Below, in pieces: positions 17,553 to 26,071 of a stretch of DNA of 64,000 nucleotides. Source of the stretch: Dermatophilaceae bacterium Sec6.4 (GTDB lineage: Bacteria; Actinomycetota; Actinomycetes; Actinomycetales; Dermatophilaceae); contig CP144172.1 in assembly GCA_039636865.1 (NCBI GenBank), positions 2,232,001 through 2,296,000 on the forward strand. The letters are read 5' to 3'. The translations under genes were made by a program, and so were the position numbers. Every line of letters begins with the position of its first letter. The first letter of the stretch is position 1. The notes under the pieces were generated by a model that was given only the letters and a program-made list of their open reading frames with translations, was not told the DNA's origin and searched no databases.

Positions 17553-18389
17553 ATGGACACCGCCGCGTTCCTTACCCAGCTCGCAGATGCGTTCCCGGGC
17601 GACCCGCAGGACACCGATCCGACGGACCCGCGTTGGGCGCAACTGGCGCAGGACGTCACCGGGTTCACCGGACCCAATGAGCTCGCCGTGCTCAATGTCG
17701 CGGCTCGCGTTCTCCCGGCCGACGAGTCCTACCTGGAGGTCGGCACCTTCAAAGGACGCTCGCTCTGTGCCGCCGCGCAGGACAACGACGACAAGACGTT
17801 CCTCGCGATGGAGAACTTCATGGAGTTCGGGATGGCCGGCCGCGAGGCACGGGCGGAACTGGAGGGCAACATCCGTCGCTACACCAGCGAGCGCTCGGTC
17901 ACCCTCATGGAAGGAGACTGCTTCGAGTTGATGACCGAGCTCGGTAGCGACACGAAACCGGTCGGCGTCTACTTCTACGACGGTGAACACACCCTGCTCG
18001 CGCAGTACCTCGCGCTCGCGGTCGTCGAACCGCTGCTCGCCGATGAAGCACTGGTGCTGGTCGACGACGCCAGTTGGCCTGTCGTGCAGCGGGCCCACCG
18101 GCTGTTTCTACGCCGTCACGCCGGGTGGAGCATCGCCGCAACCTGGGACGCAGCGCACGCCGACGACCCGCGGTGGGCGAATGGACTCCACGCACTGGTC
18201 TTTCGCAGAACGACACCGAACCGTGGTTTGTCCAGGTCGGACGAGGCGTTGCGGCGCTACCAGACGCGGGTACAGGAGCGCCTGAACGCGGCACTGTGGA
18301 AAGGCGCCGGCATCTTCCCCGGACCGTTCAAGGCAGTGGCAAAACTGGTGCTGTCACGTTCCCGCGCGATCGGCCGCGACCAGGGCTGA
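17553..18389 (+). CDS. Class I SAM-dependent methyltransferase
   Basis: 278 residues. The SAM-binding motif I is YLEVGTFKGRSL (about residues 65-76), with acidic residues LAMENF at the end of the second strand and VLVDDAS as a later strand. The sequence EGDCFELM and YFYDGEHT match the methyltransferase group found in sugar and glycan clusters, where the metal-binding D-G-x-H motif coordinates a cation. A sugar O-methyltransferase is the likely role, inferred from the neighbouring glycan genes. ATG at 17553 has GGAAG 8 bases upstream. The last 36 bases overlap the end of the convergent flippase gene. Confidence 0.8.
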   Translation: MDTAAFLTQLADAFPGDPQDTDPTDPRWAQLAQDVTGFTGPNELAVLNVAARVLPADESYLEVGTFKGRSLCAAAQDNDDKTFLAMENFMEFGMAGREARAELEGNIRRYTSERSVTLMEGDCFELMTELGSDTKPVGVYFYDGEHTLLAQYLALAVVEPLLADEALVLVDDASWPVVQRAHRLFLRRHAGWSIAATWDAAHADDPRWANGLHALVFRRTTPNRGLSRSDEALRRYQTRVQERLNAALWKGAGIFPGPFKAVAKLVLSRSRAIGRDQG

Positions 18390-19652
18390 GCCCCGATCCA
18401 TCGGCAGCACCCGCCGGCGGTGCTGGGCGATGGCGCGGACCAGTCCCGCGATCGCGACGGCCATTGCGCACACAGTGCAGACCGCGACGATCTGCACCGC
18501 ACTGCCGTGCCACAACAGAACGACGGCCAGGATCTCGATGACGACGGCCGCCCACGTCAGCGCACCGAGCAGATGTTCGCCCGCGCCCATCTCGGAGAAG
18601 AGCCACACCTGGGCCAGTGCCCAGGCGATCCCCAGCAGCACACAGGCCTGCGCGACATGGCCGTACTCCGAATACTGACCGCCGCCCGCGATTCGTACCC
18701 AGAACCCGGGGTCGATGCTGACGACAACCAATCCCAGGATCCCGATTCCGAGCACGAGTGCACTGGCCCGAAGCAGCGTGCGGGACGCGTCCTGCCCGCG
18801 CATCCGCGGTACCAGGATGAGGGCGATGAACTGGGTGCCCCAGCAGATCGCCCGCCCGAAGGTGGAGGCGAGCGCGTACCCACCGGAGTTGTGCGGCGAC
18901 AGGTAGTGCCGGGCCAGGAGCACGTCGACGCTGGTCAGGGAGATCAGGGCCGCGAGTGAGGAGTTGGATCGCCATAGTTCGCCGGCGAGGCCGGACCCGC
19001 TCGCGCCCATCGACCTGGTCTCGGAGCGGCACAGATATCCGCCGAGCACGGCGGTGAGCAGCACCGCCACCAGCATGGCCGCGAAGACCTGCACCACGGA
19101 GAAGCCGGCCACGGTTGCCACCACTGCTGCCACCAGCCGGCTGAGCGCGGTGACGACGTAGAGCAGCGACAGCGCGCGTAACCGTTGGGCACCCAGCAGG
19201 ATGCCCTGAAAACAACCGGTCACCGTCATCGGTAGCAGCATCGCGCCCATCAGGATCGGCGACCACGGGGTATCGAGGTTGAAGAGGTCTGCGAGACCGC
19301 CGGAGGCCAGCACTGTGCCCGCAAAGAGGACGACGGCCACGATCGTCCCCAGCCTCAGACCAGTCGTGAGCTCGGTCCGGTCCCCTCCGGCGACCCGTCG
19401 GGCGATGACCACCTGGAACGCACCGGCGGGGATGGCGAGCAGCACCCCGAAGGTGCTGAGGGCCGTATAGCCGCCGAAATCCGCAGGGCCCAGGGTGCGC
19501 GACAACAGCAGTACCAGCAGATAACCCAGGGCATTGGAGATGCCCATCGCGACACCGAGCAGGGCACCGAGAACGGTGGTCGAGACCGGGCCGCGCTGCT
19601 GTCGACTGCTTCGGGCACCGTGTTCGAGGGGCGTGCTGGCGTCGGTCGACAC
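18354..19652 (-). CDS. Wzx-like polysaccharide flippase (MOP superfamily)
   Basis: 432 residues, almost entirely hydrophobic with about 12 predicted TM segments. The N-terminal motif LLSRTLGPADFGGYTALSTF is characteristic of the polysaccharide-exporter branch of the MATE/MVF superfamily. Such proteins flip undecaprenyl-linked oligosaccharides to the outside. The GTG start at 19652 has GAAGG about 11 bases upstream, so it is somewhat uncertain. It is divergent from the first AftD-like gene. I found no Wzy polymerase or Wzz in the window, so polymer assembly may occur directly by GT-C enzymes on the outer face. Confidence 0.8.
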   Translation of the reverse strand: MSTDASTPLEHGARSSRQQRGPVSTTVLGALLGVAMGISNALGYLLVLLLSRTLGPADFGGYTALSTFGVLLAIPAGAFQVVIARRVAGGDRTELTTGLRLGTIVAVVLFAGTVLASGGLADLFNLDTPWSPILMGAMLLPMTVTGCFQGILLGAQRLRALSLLYVVTALSRLVAAVVATVAGFSVVQVFAAMLVAVLLTAVLGGYLCRSETRSMGASGSGLAGELWRSNSSLAALISLTSVDVLLARHYLSPHNSGGYALASTFGRAICWGTQFIALILVPRMRGQDASRTLLRASALVLGIGILGLVVVSIDPGFWVRIAGGGQYSEYGHVAQACVLLGIAWALAQVWLFSEMGAGEHLLGALTWAAVVIEILAVVLLWHGSAVQIVAVCTVCAMAVAIAGLVRAIAQHRRRVLPMDRGSALVAADRAGT

Positions 19653-19703
19653 AGAAGTTCAGGCCTTCGACGAGGGAGTGGCACGCAGGGCGCCGTAGCG
19701 GAT

Positions 19704-19731
19704 GTGACCTAGGTTACTCGCGGGTTATATT
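19704..19731 (+). promoter_or_regulatory. Candidate promoter of the large AftD-like gene
   Basis: A -10 box TATATT at 19726-19731 is unusually AT-rich for this window and stands out in the 155-base divergent gap. GTGACC at 19704-19709, 16 bases upstream, is a weak -35 candidate. The leader to the GTG at 19808 would be about 70 bases. Confidence 0.35.
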
Positions 19732-19807
19732 AGCGTCGCCGTACCTCGGATCAGCGGGTCTCGGCAGGCATCCGAAGCTCGTTCCCGCTCGCGAAAGTTT
19801 TCACCCC

Positions 19808-22800
19808 GTGCGTCGACCAGCAGTGTCCATCCGTCGGCGTGTGCCCGACGGAGCGGGCAGGGCGTACCCCGCAACCGTCATCGCGTTGCTGGTGGTGCTC
19901 GCAGCGGTGGTCTTCCTCAACGGTTTCGGGCACTTCTATACCGACATCAAGCCGGAGGTGTACCTCGCCCCGGGCCGGATGATCCGCGCCTACCTGTCCT
20001 CGTGGACGCAGTCGCCCTACCTCGGAGCGCCGAGTTTCAATGTCGGCCTGGTGCCGGTGCTGGGGGTGCTGGCGCCGCTTCGCGCCATCGGCCTCAGCCC
20101 GGAACTCACCTACAAGCTCTTCCACTTCGCGTTGTGGGCGCTGACCGCATGGGGTGCCGCCAGGCTGCTGCGGGCGACCTACGCGCGGGCCGACAGATGG
20201 ACCGGTCTGGCTGCCGGTGTTCTCTACGTCGCGAACCCGTACACGATCCAGGCCGGTTCCACACTCGCGATCGCGCTGCCGATGGCGCTGTTGCCGTGGA
20301 TGATGCTCGCGTTCCTGCGTGCGTTGCAGGATCCGCGGGGATGGCGCTGGCCGGCCATTTTCGGGCTGATCTTCTTCGCGATGAGCGGGATGAACGTCGC
20401 GGTCGTGCCGATTCTGCAGCTGTTCGCACTGGTCCCGCTGATGGTGGCTGCCCGGTGCAGCTGGCGTATCGGATGGCTGGATATCGCGCGGGCGCTGGCC
20501 AAATGCGCGCTGTTCACCGTCGGCGTCTCGCTCTACTGGTTGGTTCCGGCCGCGGCCGCGCTGTCGACCGGGTCTCAGATCGTCAGTTCGTCCGAGACGA
20601 TCACGGGTATCGCCAAGACCGGTTCGTTCCCGGAGGTGTTGCGCGGGCTGGGCCTGTGGCCGCTCTACGGCAGGGACGCGAACGGGCCGTGGGAGGGCCA
20701 GTACGCGGGGTATATCACCAGCCCGTTGCTGATCCTGATGACGGCGCTGTGGCCGGTCCTGGGGATGCTGGCGCTGCGCTGGTGCCGGGGATTCGTGCGC
20801 GGGCTGGTCATCGGGTTGCTCGCGATCGCAGCGGTGGTGTCGGTCGGTGCGTTCCCGACGCAGAGCGCACCGGCTTCGCCCTTCGGGCACGTCGTCGTCG
20901 CCTTCCTGCAGCTGCCGGGAATGGGCGCGTTCCGCACCACCAACAAGATCGGGGCACTGCTCGCCCTCGGCATCGCGATGGCCCTCGGGGTGGCGGCCCG
21001 CGAAGTGTGGCGGCGTCTGAGTACCGTGGATTTTTGGGCGCCGGTGGCGGCGATGGTGGCCGTGGTGCTGGTCACCGCCTGGGTCTCACCGGCCCTGACC
21101 AATCGGCTCTACCTGTCACCGATGGACATCCCCGGTTACTGGCACCAGGCGGCGAGCGCCATCGACAAGGGCGATCCCAACGCTGCTGTGCTCTTCCTCC
21201 CGGGACAGACCCGTCCGCAGTACCGCTGGACGGTGCCGCGTCCCGACGACGTCGCCAATTCTCTGTTCAGCCGCACCGTGATCATCCCCGAGACCACACC
21301 GAATGCGTCGGCTCCCGGTGCCAACTATCTGACGGCGCTCAACTCCACTCTGCAGAACGGGGTCGTCCCGCCCGCTGCGATATCGGCGTACGCACGCTAT
21401 CTGGGTGCCGACACGATCCTGTTGCGGCACGACATCGACTGGGAGGACACCGGGGGTGCGCGGCCGGCCGTCACCAGCAAGGTCCTCGCCGCTGACCCCG
21501 GCCTGGTCGGGGTGGCCAACTACGGCGTGGACGGCGAGTTCACCCAGGCACCCGGCTACGACCCCGCGGCCTACGGAGAAGACCGCCTTCCGCCGCTGCA
21601 GCGTTACGCAGTTACCGACCCGTTGCGCTCTGTGCGCGCCGAGCCCACCGCAAACTCGGTACTGGTGGCCGGCGACGGTTCTTCGGTCGCTCAGCTGTCG
21701 TCGGCCGGACTGCTGCGGGCCGCACCCTCCTTCCAGTACGCGCTCGACGTCGGAGCGGCCCAGTTGCCGGGGATGCTCGGGCGCGGGCACCGATTGGTCA
21801 TCACCGACACCAACGCCCGCCGATCTGCGGTCACCAACCGGTTGAGCAACGGCACCGGACCGTTGCTGACGGCGCGTCAGCCGCTCACCCAGAGCTACGC
21901 GCTCGGCACTGATCCAGCTGATCAGACGGTGCTGGTTCCCTCGGGTGCGAAAGTCACGGCGTCCTCGGAGGGCGGGGCATTCTTCGACCTGCCCTACGCC
22001 GCTGCCCAGAATGCGCTGGACGGCGATCCGTCGACCTCCTGGCTCTTCGGTGATTTCGGGCGCGCAGCCGGGCAGACGCTGACCATCACCGAACCGTCCC
22101 CGATCACCCCCGGCACCGTGCGTATCGCCCAATCCTCGGTCGGGGCCGCCAAGATCGACCGGCTGACCGTCACCGCCGGGGATCGATCGGTGACCAGACG
22201 GATGCCGGACACCGGTTACGCCTCCTTCGATATGGGCACAACTCGGACCACGACTGTGACCGTCCGGATCGATTCCGAGCGGGGAAACGGATACAACCTG
22301 GTCGGGCTCTCCGATATCAAAATGGCCGGGCCACTCGCGCTCGGCGCTGCGCGCACCCCCACGACATTCTCCGACCGGTACGCGTCCCTGGATGCGGCGG
22401 GCCGGGCGGCGTTCGCTGCGACGCCCCTGTCGGTACTGCTGACCAGATTGCAGGGCACGCCGGCGCCCGGCGACGACGAACAGACCGGTCTACATCGCAT
22501 CGTCACCCTGCCCGACGCCCGCACCTTCACCGGCGCTGCTGCGGTGCGGGTCGACGGCCCGGTGGAGCCGGTGTACGACCAGGTCGCGGGATATTCCGCG
22601 GCGGTTCGCGCGACCTCGTCCCGTTTCTACTTCGACGACCCGGCCGTCCGCGCCTCCCAGGCGGCCGACCCGGGGCCGTCGAAGAACAGCACGGCGTGGG
22701 TGCCCGGCGACGGGGTGCGCGGCTCCTGGTGGCAGGTGGCCGGCCCGGTCAGGTCGATCGACAGCGTCGCCGTCACTCAGGCAGCCGGGCCCGGTGACCA

Positions 22801-24142
22801 GACCCCGGACGCCGCGCGTACCCAGTGGGCCACCAGCGCCGTAGTCACCGTCGACGGCCGACGGGTCGCGAGCACCGATCTGAGGCAGGGCGGCACGACG
22901 AAGGTGGCGTTTCCCAAGGTCACCGGTCGCGTTGTACGCGTCACCTTCACCGGGGCAACCGAGCCGCCACAGGGCATTCCGGCCCGGTTCCCCAGCATCG
23001 ACACGGGCATTTCGATGCGCGTCGGCTCATCGGGTCGGCTCGGCCCCGTGGGGGGTGCCGCAGCACGGTGCCTGACGGTCGCGACGATCGACGGTCGTGC
23101 CATGACGATGCGTCCGACCACCACCCGGTTGGCCGGGGCGACCGCGCAGGGGACCCGGTGGACCGGATGCGCGGACACCTCGATGACGGCAGGCGTGCAT
23201 CGGATCGAGCAGGCGCCCGGATTCACCCTTGACTCCTTTGCGTTGACCGATGCACGCACCGCACCCGCGGGTGTGCCGGCAGACACGATCGTCTCGGACG
23301 TACACGACGGCGCTACCTCAAAGTCGTTGCGGGTGCGCGCCGGTGGGGCGTTCGCCGTCGTCATCAGCGAAAGTTACGACCCGCGGTGGCAGGCCACCGC
23401 GAACGGAAAGAATCTCGGAGTACCGCAGATTCTCGACGGTTTCTCAGTCGGGTGGAAGCTGCCGGCAGGTGGGACCTACGACATCGTGGTGCGCTACGGT
23501 CCGCAACGCTGGTCCACCGTCGCACTCGTCATCTCATCCGCAGTCCTGCTCTTCGCGGTCCTGCTCGGCACCGGTCTCGGGCACCGGTTGGCCGTGAGCT
23601 GGTCGCGGCGCAGGCGGGCGCGTCAGGCAAGGGGAATGGAGGAGGACACGGATCCGGAGCGCGACGCGGTCACCGATCCGGTGACTGCGGACGCTTCTGC
23701 AATGGTCTCCGCGGAGGTACCGCGAGCTGGTGCCGCTGCCGGTGCCTGGCCGGGGCCGATGCCGCGGATCGGCGTCGAGATCGCGCTCGTGCTCGCGGGC
23801 GTGTTCTTCCTCGGATACGCAGGTCTGGTCGCCTCGGTCGCTGTGGTCGCCGTACTGCGGTGGGCGCCGGTGCCATCGCAGTGGCTGATCACGGCGGGCG
23901 CGGTGTTGGTCGCCGTTTCAGTGGTGGTCTACGTGATCGTGCTGTGGTCCGAAGGTCTGACCGGGCAGGTCAGCGCCGACGCCGTGTCCGCGAGTCTGTG
24001 GCCGCACTATCTGGGCGCGGCGGGTCTGCTGATCGCGCTCGTGGGAGCGTTGCGCGATCATGTGCCACTGACCACATCACCGCCCGCACCCCACACTGCA
24101 CCCGATGATCGGTTGGAGCATCCCGTTGACAGCCACCACTGA
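19808..24142 (+). CDS. AftD-like alpha-(1->3)-arabinofuranosyltransferase family protein (DUF3367), paralogue 1
   Basis: 1444 residues. The N-terminal GT-C part (about 20-430) opens with a TM segment and an acidic loop FYTDIKPEVYLAPGRM, then about ten TM helices with ANPYTIQAGST and GAFRTTNKIGALL. A periplasmic region follows with a discoidin-like carbohydrate-binding fold (about 720-840, NALDGDPSTSWLFG). More TM helices lie near 1235-1260 and 1320-1440. This is the AftD family layout, which in mycobacteria adds alpha-1,3-branching arabinofuranose from decaprenyl-phosphate-arabinose. It differs strongly from the second paralogue at 31.2 kb, so acceptor or donor may differ. GTG start; leads an operon of four further genes. 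Confidence 0.82.
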   Translation: MRRPAVSIRRRVPDGAGRAYPATVIALLVVLAAVVFLNGFGHFYTDIKPEVYLAPGRMIRAYLSSWTQSPYLGAPSFNVGLVPVLGVLAPLRAIGLSPELTYKLFHFALWALTAWGAARLLRATYARADRWTGLAAGVLYVANPYTIQAGSTLAIALPMALLPWMMLAFLRALQDPRGWRWPAIFGLIFFAMSGMNVAVVPILQLFALVPLMVAARCSWRIGWLDIARALAKCALFTVGVSLYWLVPAAAALSTGSQIVSSSETITGIAKTGSFPEVLRGLGLWPLYGRDANGPWEGQYAGYITSPLLILMTALWPVLGMLALRWCRGFVRGLVIGLLAIAAVVSVGAFPTQSAPASPFGHVVVAFLQLPGMGAFRTTNKIGALLALGIAMALGVAAREVWRRLSTVDFWAPVAAMVAVVLVTAWVSPALTNRLYLSPMDIPGYWHQAASAIDKGDPNAAVLFLPGQTRPQYRWTVPRPDDVANSLFSRTVIIPETTPNASAPGANYLTALNSTLQNGVVPPAAISAYARYLGADTILLRHDIDWEDTGGARPAVTSKVLAADPGLVGVANYGVDGEFTQAPGYDPAAYGEDRLPPLQRYAVTDPLRSVRAEPTANSVLVAGDGSSVAQLSSAGLLRAAPSFQYALDVGAAQLPGMLGRGHRLVITDTNARRSAVTNRLSNGTGPLLTARQPLTQSYALGTDPADQTVLVPSGAKVTASSEGGAFFDLPYAAAQNALDGDPSTSWLFGDFGRAAGQTLTITEPSPITPGTVRIAQSSVGAAKIDRLTVTAGDRSVTRRMPDTGYASFDMGTTRTTTVTVRIDSERGNGYNLVGLSDIKMAGPLALGAARTPTTFSDRYASLDAAGRAAFAATPLSVLLTRLQGTPAPGDDEQTGLHRIVTLPDARTFTGAAAVRVDGPVEPVYDQVAGYSAAVRATSSRFYFDDPAVRASQAADPGPSKNSTAWVPGDGVRGSWWQVAGPVRSIDSVAVTQAAGPGDQTPDAARTQWATSAVVTVDGRRVASTDLRQGGTTKVAFPKVTGRVVRVTFTGATEPPQGIPARFPSIDTGISMRVGSSGRLGPVGGAAARCLTVATIDGRAMTMRPTTTRLAGATAQGTRWTGCADTSMTAGVHRIEQAPGFTLDSFALTDARTAPAGVPADTIVSDVHDGATSKSLRVRAGGAFAVVISESYDPRWQATANGKNLGVPQILDGFSVGWKLPAGGTYDIVVRYGPQRWSTVALVISSAVLLFAVLLGTGLGHRLAVSWSRRRRARQARGMEEDTDPERDAVTDPVTADASAMVSAEVPRAGAAAGAWPGPMPRIGVEIALVLAGVFFLGYAGLVASVAVVAVLRWAPVPSQWLITAGAVLVAVSVVVYVIVLWSEGLTGQVSADAVSASLWPHYLGAAGLLIALVGALRDHVPLTTSPPAPHTAPDDRLEHPVDSHH

Positions 24143-24980
24143 AGCACCGCAGCAGCTGGTCAGCGTCGTCGTGCCGACGCGCAACAACACCCGGACGCTG
24201 GCTGCCTGTCTGGCGTCGGTCCGCGAGCAGACCTATGGTGCGGTCGAGCTGATCGTGGTCGACAACTACAGCAGCGACGACACCGCAGACATCGCCCGGC
24301 GGTACGCCGACCGGGTGATCACAGCGGGGCCGGAGCGGTCAGCACAACGCAATACAGGTGTGGATGCAGCGCAGGGGGATTGGGTGCTGTGGCTGGACAG
24401 CGACATGGTCCTGCCGCCGGGCAGTATCGAGGCGGCCGTCGGCACCGCGCACGTATCGGGAGCAACGGGTGTCGCGTTGCCTGAGCGCACCATCGGTGAC
24501 GGCTTCTGGACGAAGTGCCGTGCGCTGGAGCGGGAGTGCTATCTGACCCAGCCGTGGTTACACAATCCCCGCCTGGTGCGGCGTGACTTCCTGGCCGGCG
24601 ACGGTGGCTTCCGCCTCGACATGTCCGGCCCCGAGGACGCCGACCTACGGCTGAGGATGCACGCTGTGGGCGCGCGCATCGAGTTGGCCGACATCGTGGT
24701 GGATCACGACGAGGGTCACCTGACCCTGCCCGATGTGCTGCGCAAGCGCTATTACTATGGGCGCAGCATCCCCGCGCTGCAGGACAACCACGACGGTGCG
24801 GTGGGCAGCCAGGGCAGGGCGCTGCTCAAGTCCTACGTCGACGGGCGTGGACTGCTGGTACGCGATCCGGCCCACGCGGCCGGCATGGTGCTGATGCGGG
24901 GTATGGAAGTAGTGGGGTACGCCCTCGGCGCGCGGCGTGGACGTAGGGACCGCCGAACGGCGACGCAGGCCCCCGCGTGA
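24126..24980 (+). CDS. GT2 family glycosyltransferase
   Basis: 284 residues. The GT-A fold is clear: VSVVVPTRNNTRTLAACL at the N-terminus, ELIVVDNYSSDDT, and the D-x-D metal motif as WLDSDMVL near residue 97. Acceptor-side motif GPEDADLRLRM corresponds to the E-D block of GT2 enzymes. No TM helices, so it acts on the cytoplasmic side and probably adds a sugar to a lipid-linked precursor. I prefer the TTG at 24126 because GGAG lies 7 bases upstream. An ATG at 24105 is possible but has no ribosome site and overlaps the preceding gene by 38 bases. It ends in a GTGA overlap with the next gene. Confidence 0.85.
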   Translation: MTATTEAPQQLVSVVVPTRNNTRTLAACLASVREQTYGAVELIVVDNYSSDDTADIARRYADRVITAGPERSAQRNTGVDAAQGDWVLWLDSDMVLPPGSIEAAVGTAHVSGATGVALPERTIGDGFWTKCRALERECYLTQPWLHNPRLVRRDFLAGDGGFRLDMSGPEDADLRLRMHAVGARIELADIVVDHDEGHLTLPDVLRKRYYYGRSIPALQDNHDGAVGSQGRALLKSYVDGRGLLVRDPAHAAGMVLMRGMEVVGYALGARRGRRDRRTATQAPA

Positions 24981-26071
24981 CCCGACGGATGCTGTGGGTC
25001 TCGCTGCCGGACCAGCGGGCCCGGCGCGAGCTCTACTGGATGTCGCGGATGCCGCGTACGACGGTCACGGCGCTGGCGGCGCAGCAACCGGTCGGCGACA
25101 TCGAGTGGGTGCCGAGCAGCTACCGGCGCCCGGTCAAACGTTTTGTGGAGGCCGGGGCACTGGCCTGGGTGCACGGTCTTGACCAACAGGACCCGGCGCG
25201 TTTCGACTGGGTCACCACGCTCGAACTCTGCTCGCTCGTGACCGGCCAGGCAGCCCGCTGGCGCGGCCGGTCCGCTCCGGGCGCGCATCGGCCTCTGCAG
25301 GCCGTCATCACCTGGGAGAACCTGCCCAACCAGCCGCTCTACAAGATCCCGCCCTACCGGCAGGCGCTACGTGCAAGCAGGGGCGCCGACCTGTGGCTGT
25401 GTATGGTCGACGCGGCACGGGAACACCTGCTGCAGAACGGTTTCGACGAGTCGCGCATCCGGGTGGTCAAACCCGGCGTCGATACCGATCTCTTTGTGCC
25501 TGCTGCGCGCCCCCCGGCTGAGCCGACAGTGGTGTTCACCTCTCCACTGGCGACCAACAAAGGCATCGACCGGGTGCTGGAAGCAATGCGTCTCGTGCGT
25601 CGATCGATGCCGGACGCCCGGTTGATCGTGGCCGGAAACGGACCGCTACGCGACATGGTGGAGCAGGAAGCGCGCGCTGTCCCGGGCCGAGTGCAGCTGT
25701 GCGGGCACCTGGACGCGGCGGGCGTGGCCCAGCTACTCACTTCGGGCGCCGTCTTCTGCACTGCGCCCAGGGCGACCTGGAAATGGACCGAGCAACTGGG
25801 GCTCGCCTACCTGGAGGCGCAGGCCTGCGGGCTGCCGGTCGTCACGACGCGCTGCGGCACCAACGACGAGGCCGTGCACGCGCCCAATCTGCTGGTCGAC
25901 GACAACGCTGCGCAGCTCGCCGAAGGACTGCTGCACTTTCTGGCCGACCCGACCGAGGCTGCCCGGGTCGGTGCGGCGAACCGGGCGCGGATGACCGCCG
26001 AGCACGACCTGGCAACGCAGTGCACGCGGATGGGTGCGGCCTTCGACTCGATCGAGGCGCAGCACCGGTGA
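24977..26071 (+). CDS. GT4 family glycosyltransferase
   Basis: 364 residues. GT-B fold with C-terminal Rossmann elements: VVFTSPLATNKGIDRVLEAM, RLIVAGNGPLRDMV and the donor-binding block GLAYLEAQACGLPVVTTRCG. The usual E-x7-E is modified: the first glutamate position lies in TWKWTEQLGLAYLE, so E-x7-E reads EQLGLAYLE. N-terminal half is less conserved and probably binds the acceptor. Start GTG at 24977 overlaps the previous stop, and its own stop overlaps the next GTG, so the three genes are translationally coupled. Sugar specificity unknown; NDP-mannose or NDP-hexose is typical. Confidence 0.85.
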   Translation: MTRRMLWVSLPDQRARRELYWMSRMPRTTVTALAAQQPVGDIEWVPSSYRRPVKRFVEAGALAWVHGLDQQDPARFDWVTTLELCSLVTGQAARWRGRSAPGAHRPLQAVITWENLPNQPLYKIPPYRQALRASRGADLWLCMVDAAREHLLQNGFDESRIRVVKPGVDTDLFVPAARPPAEPTVVFTSPLATNKGIDRVLEAMRLVRRSMPDARLIVAGNGPLRDMVEQEARAVPGRVQLCGHLDAAGVAQLLTSGAVFCTAPRATWKWTEQLGLAYLEAQACGLPVVTTRCGTNDEAVHAPNLLVDDNAAQLAEGLLHFLADPTEAARVGAANRARMTAEHDLATQCTRMGAAFDSIEAQHR

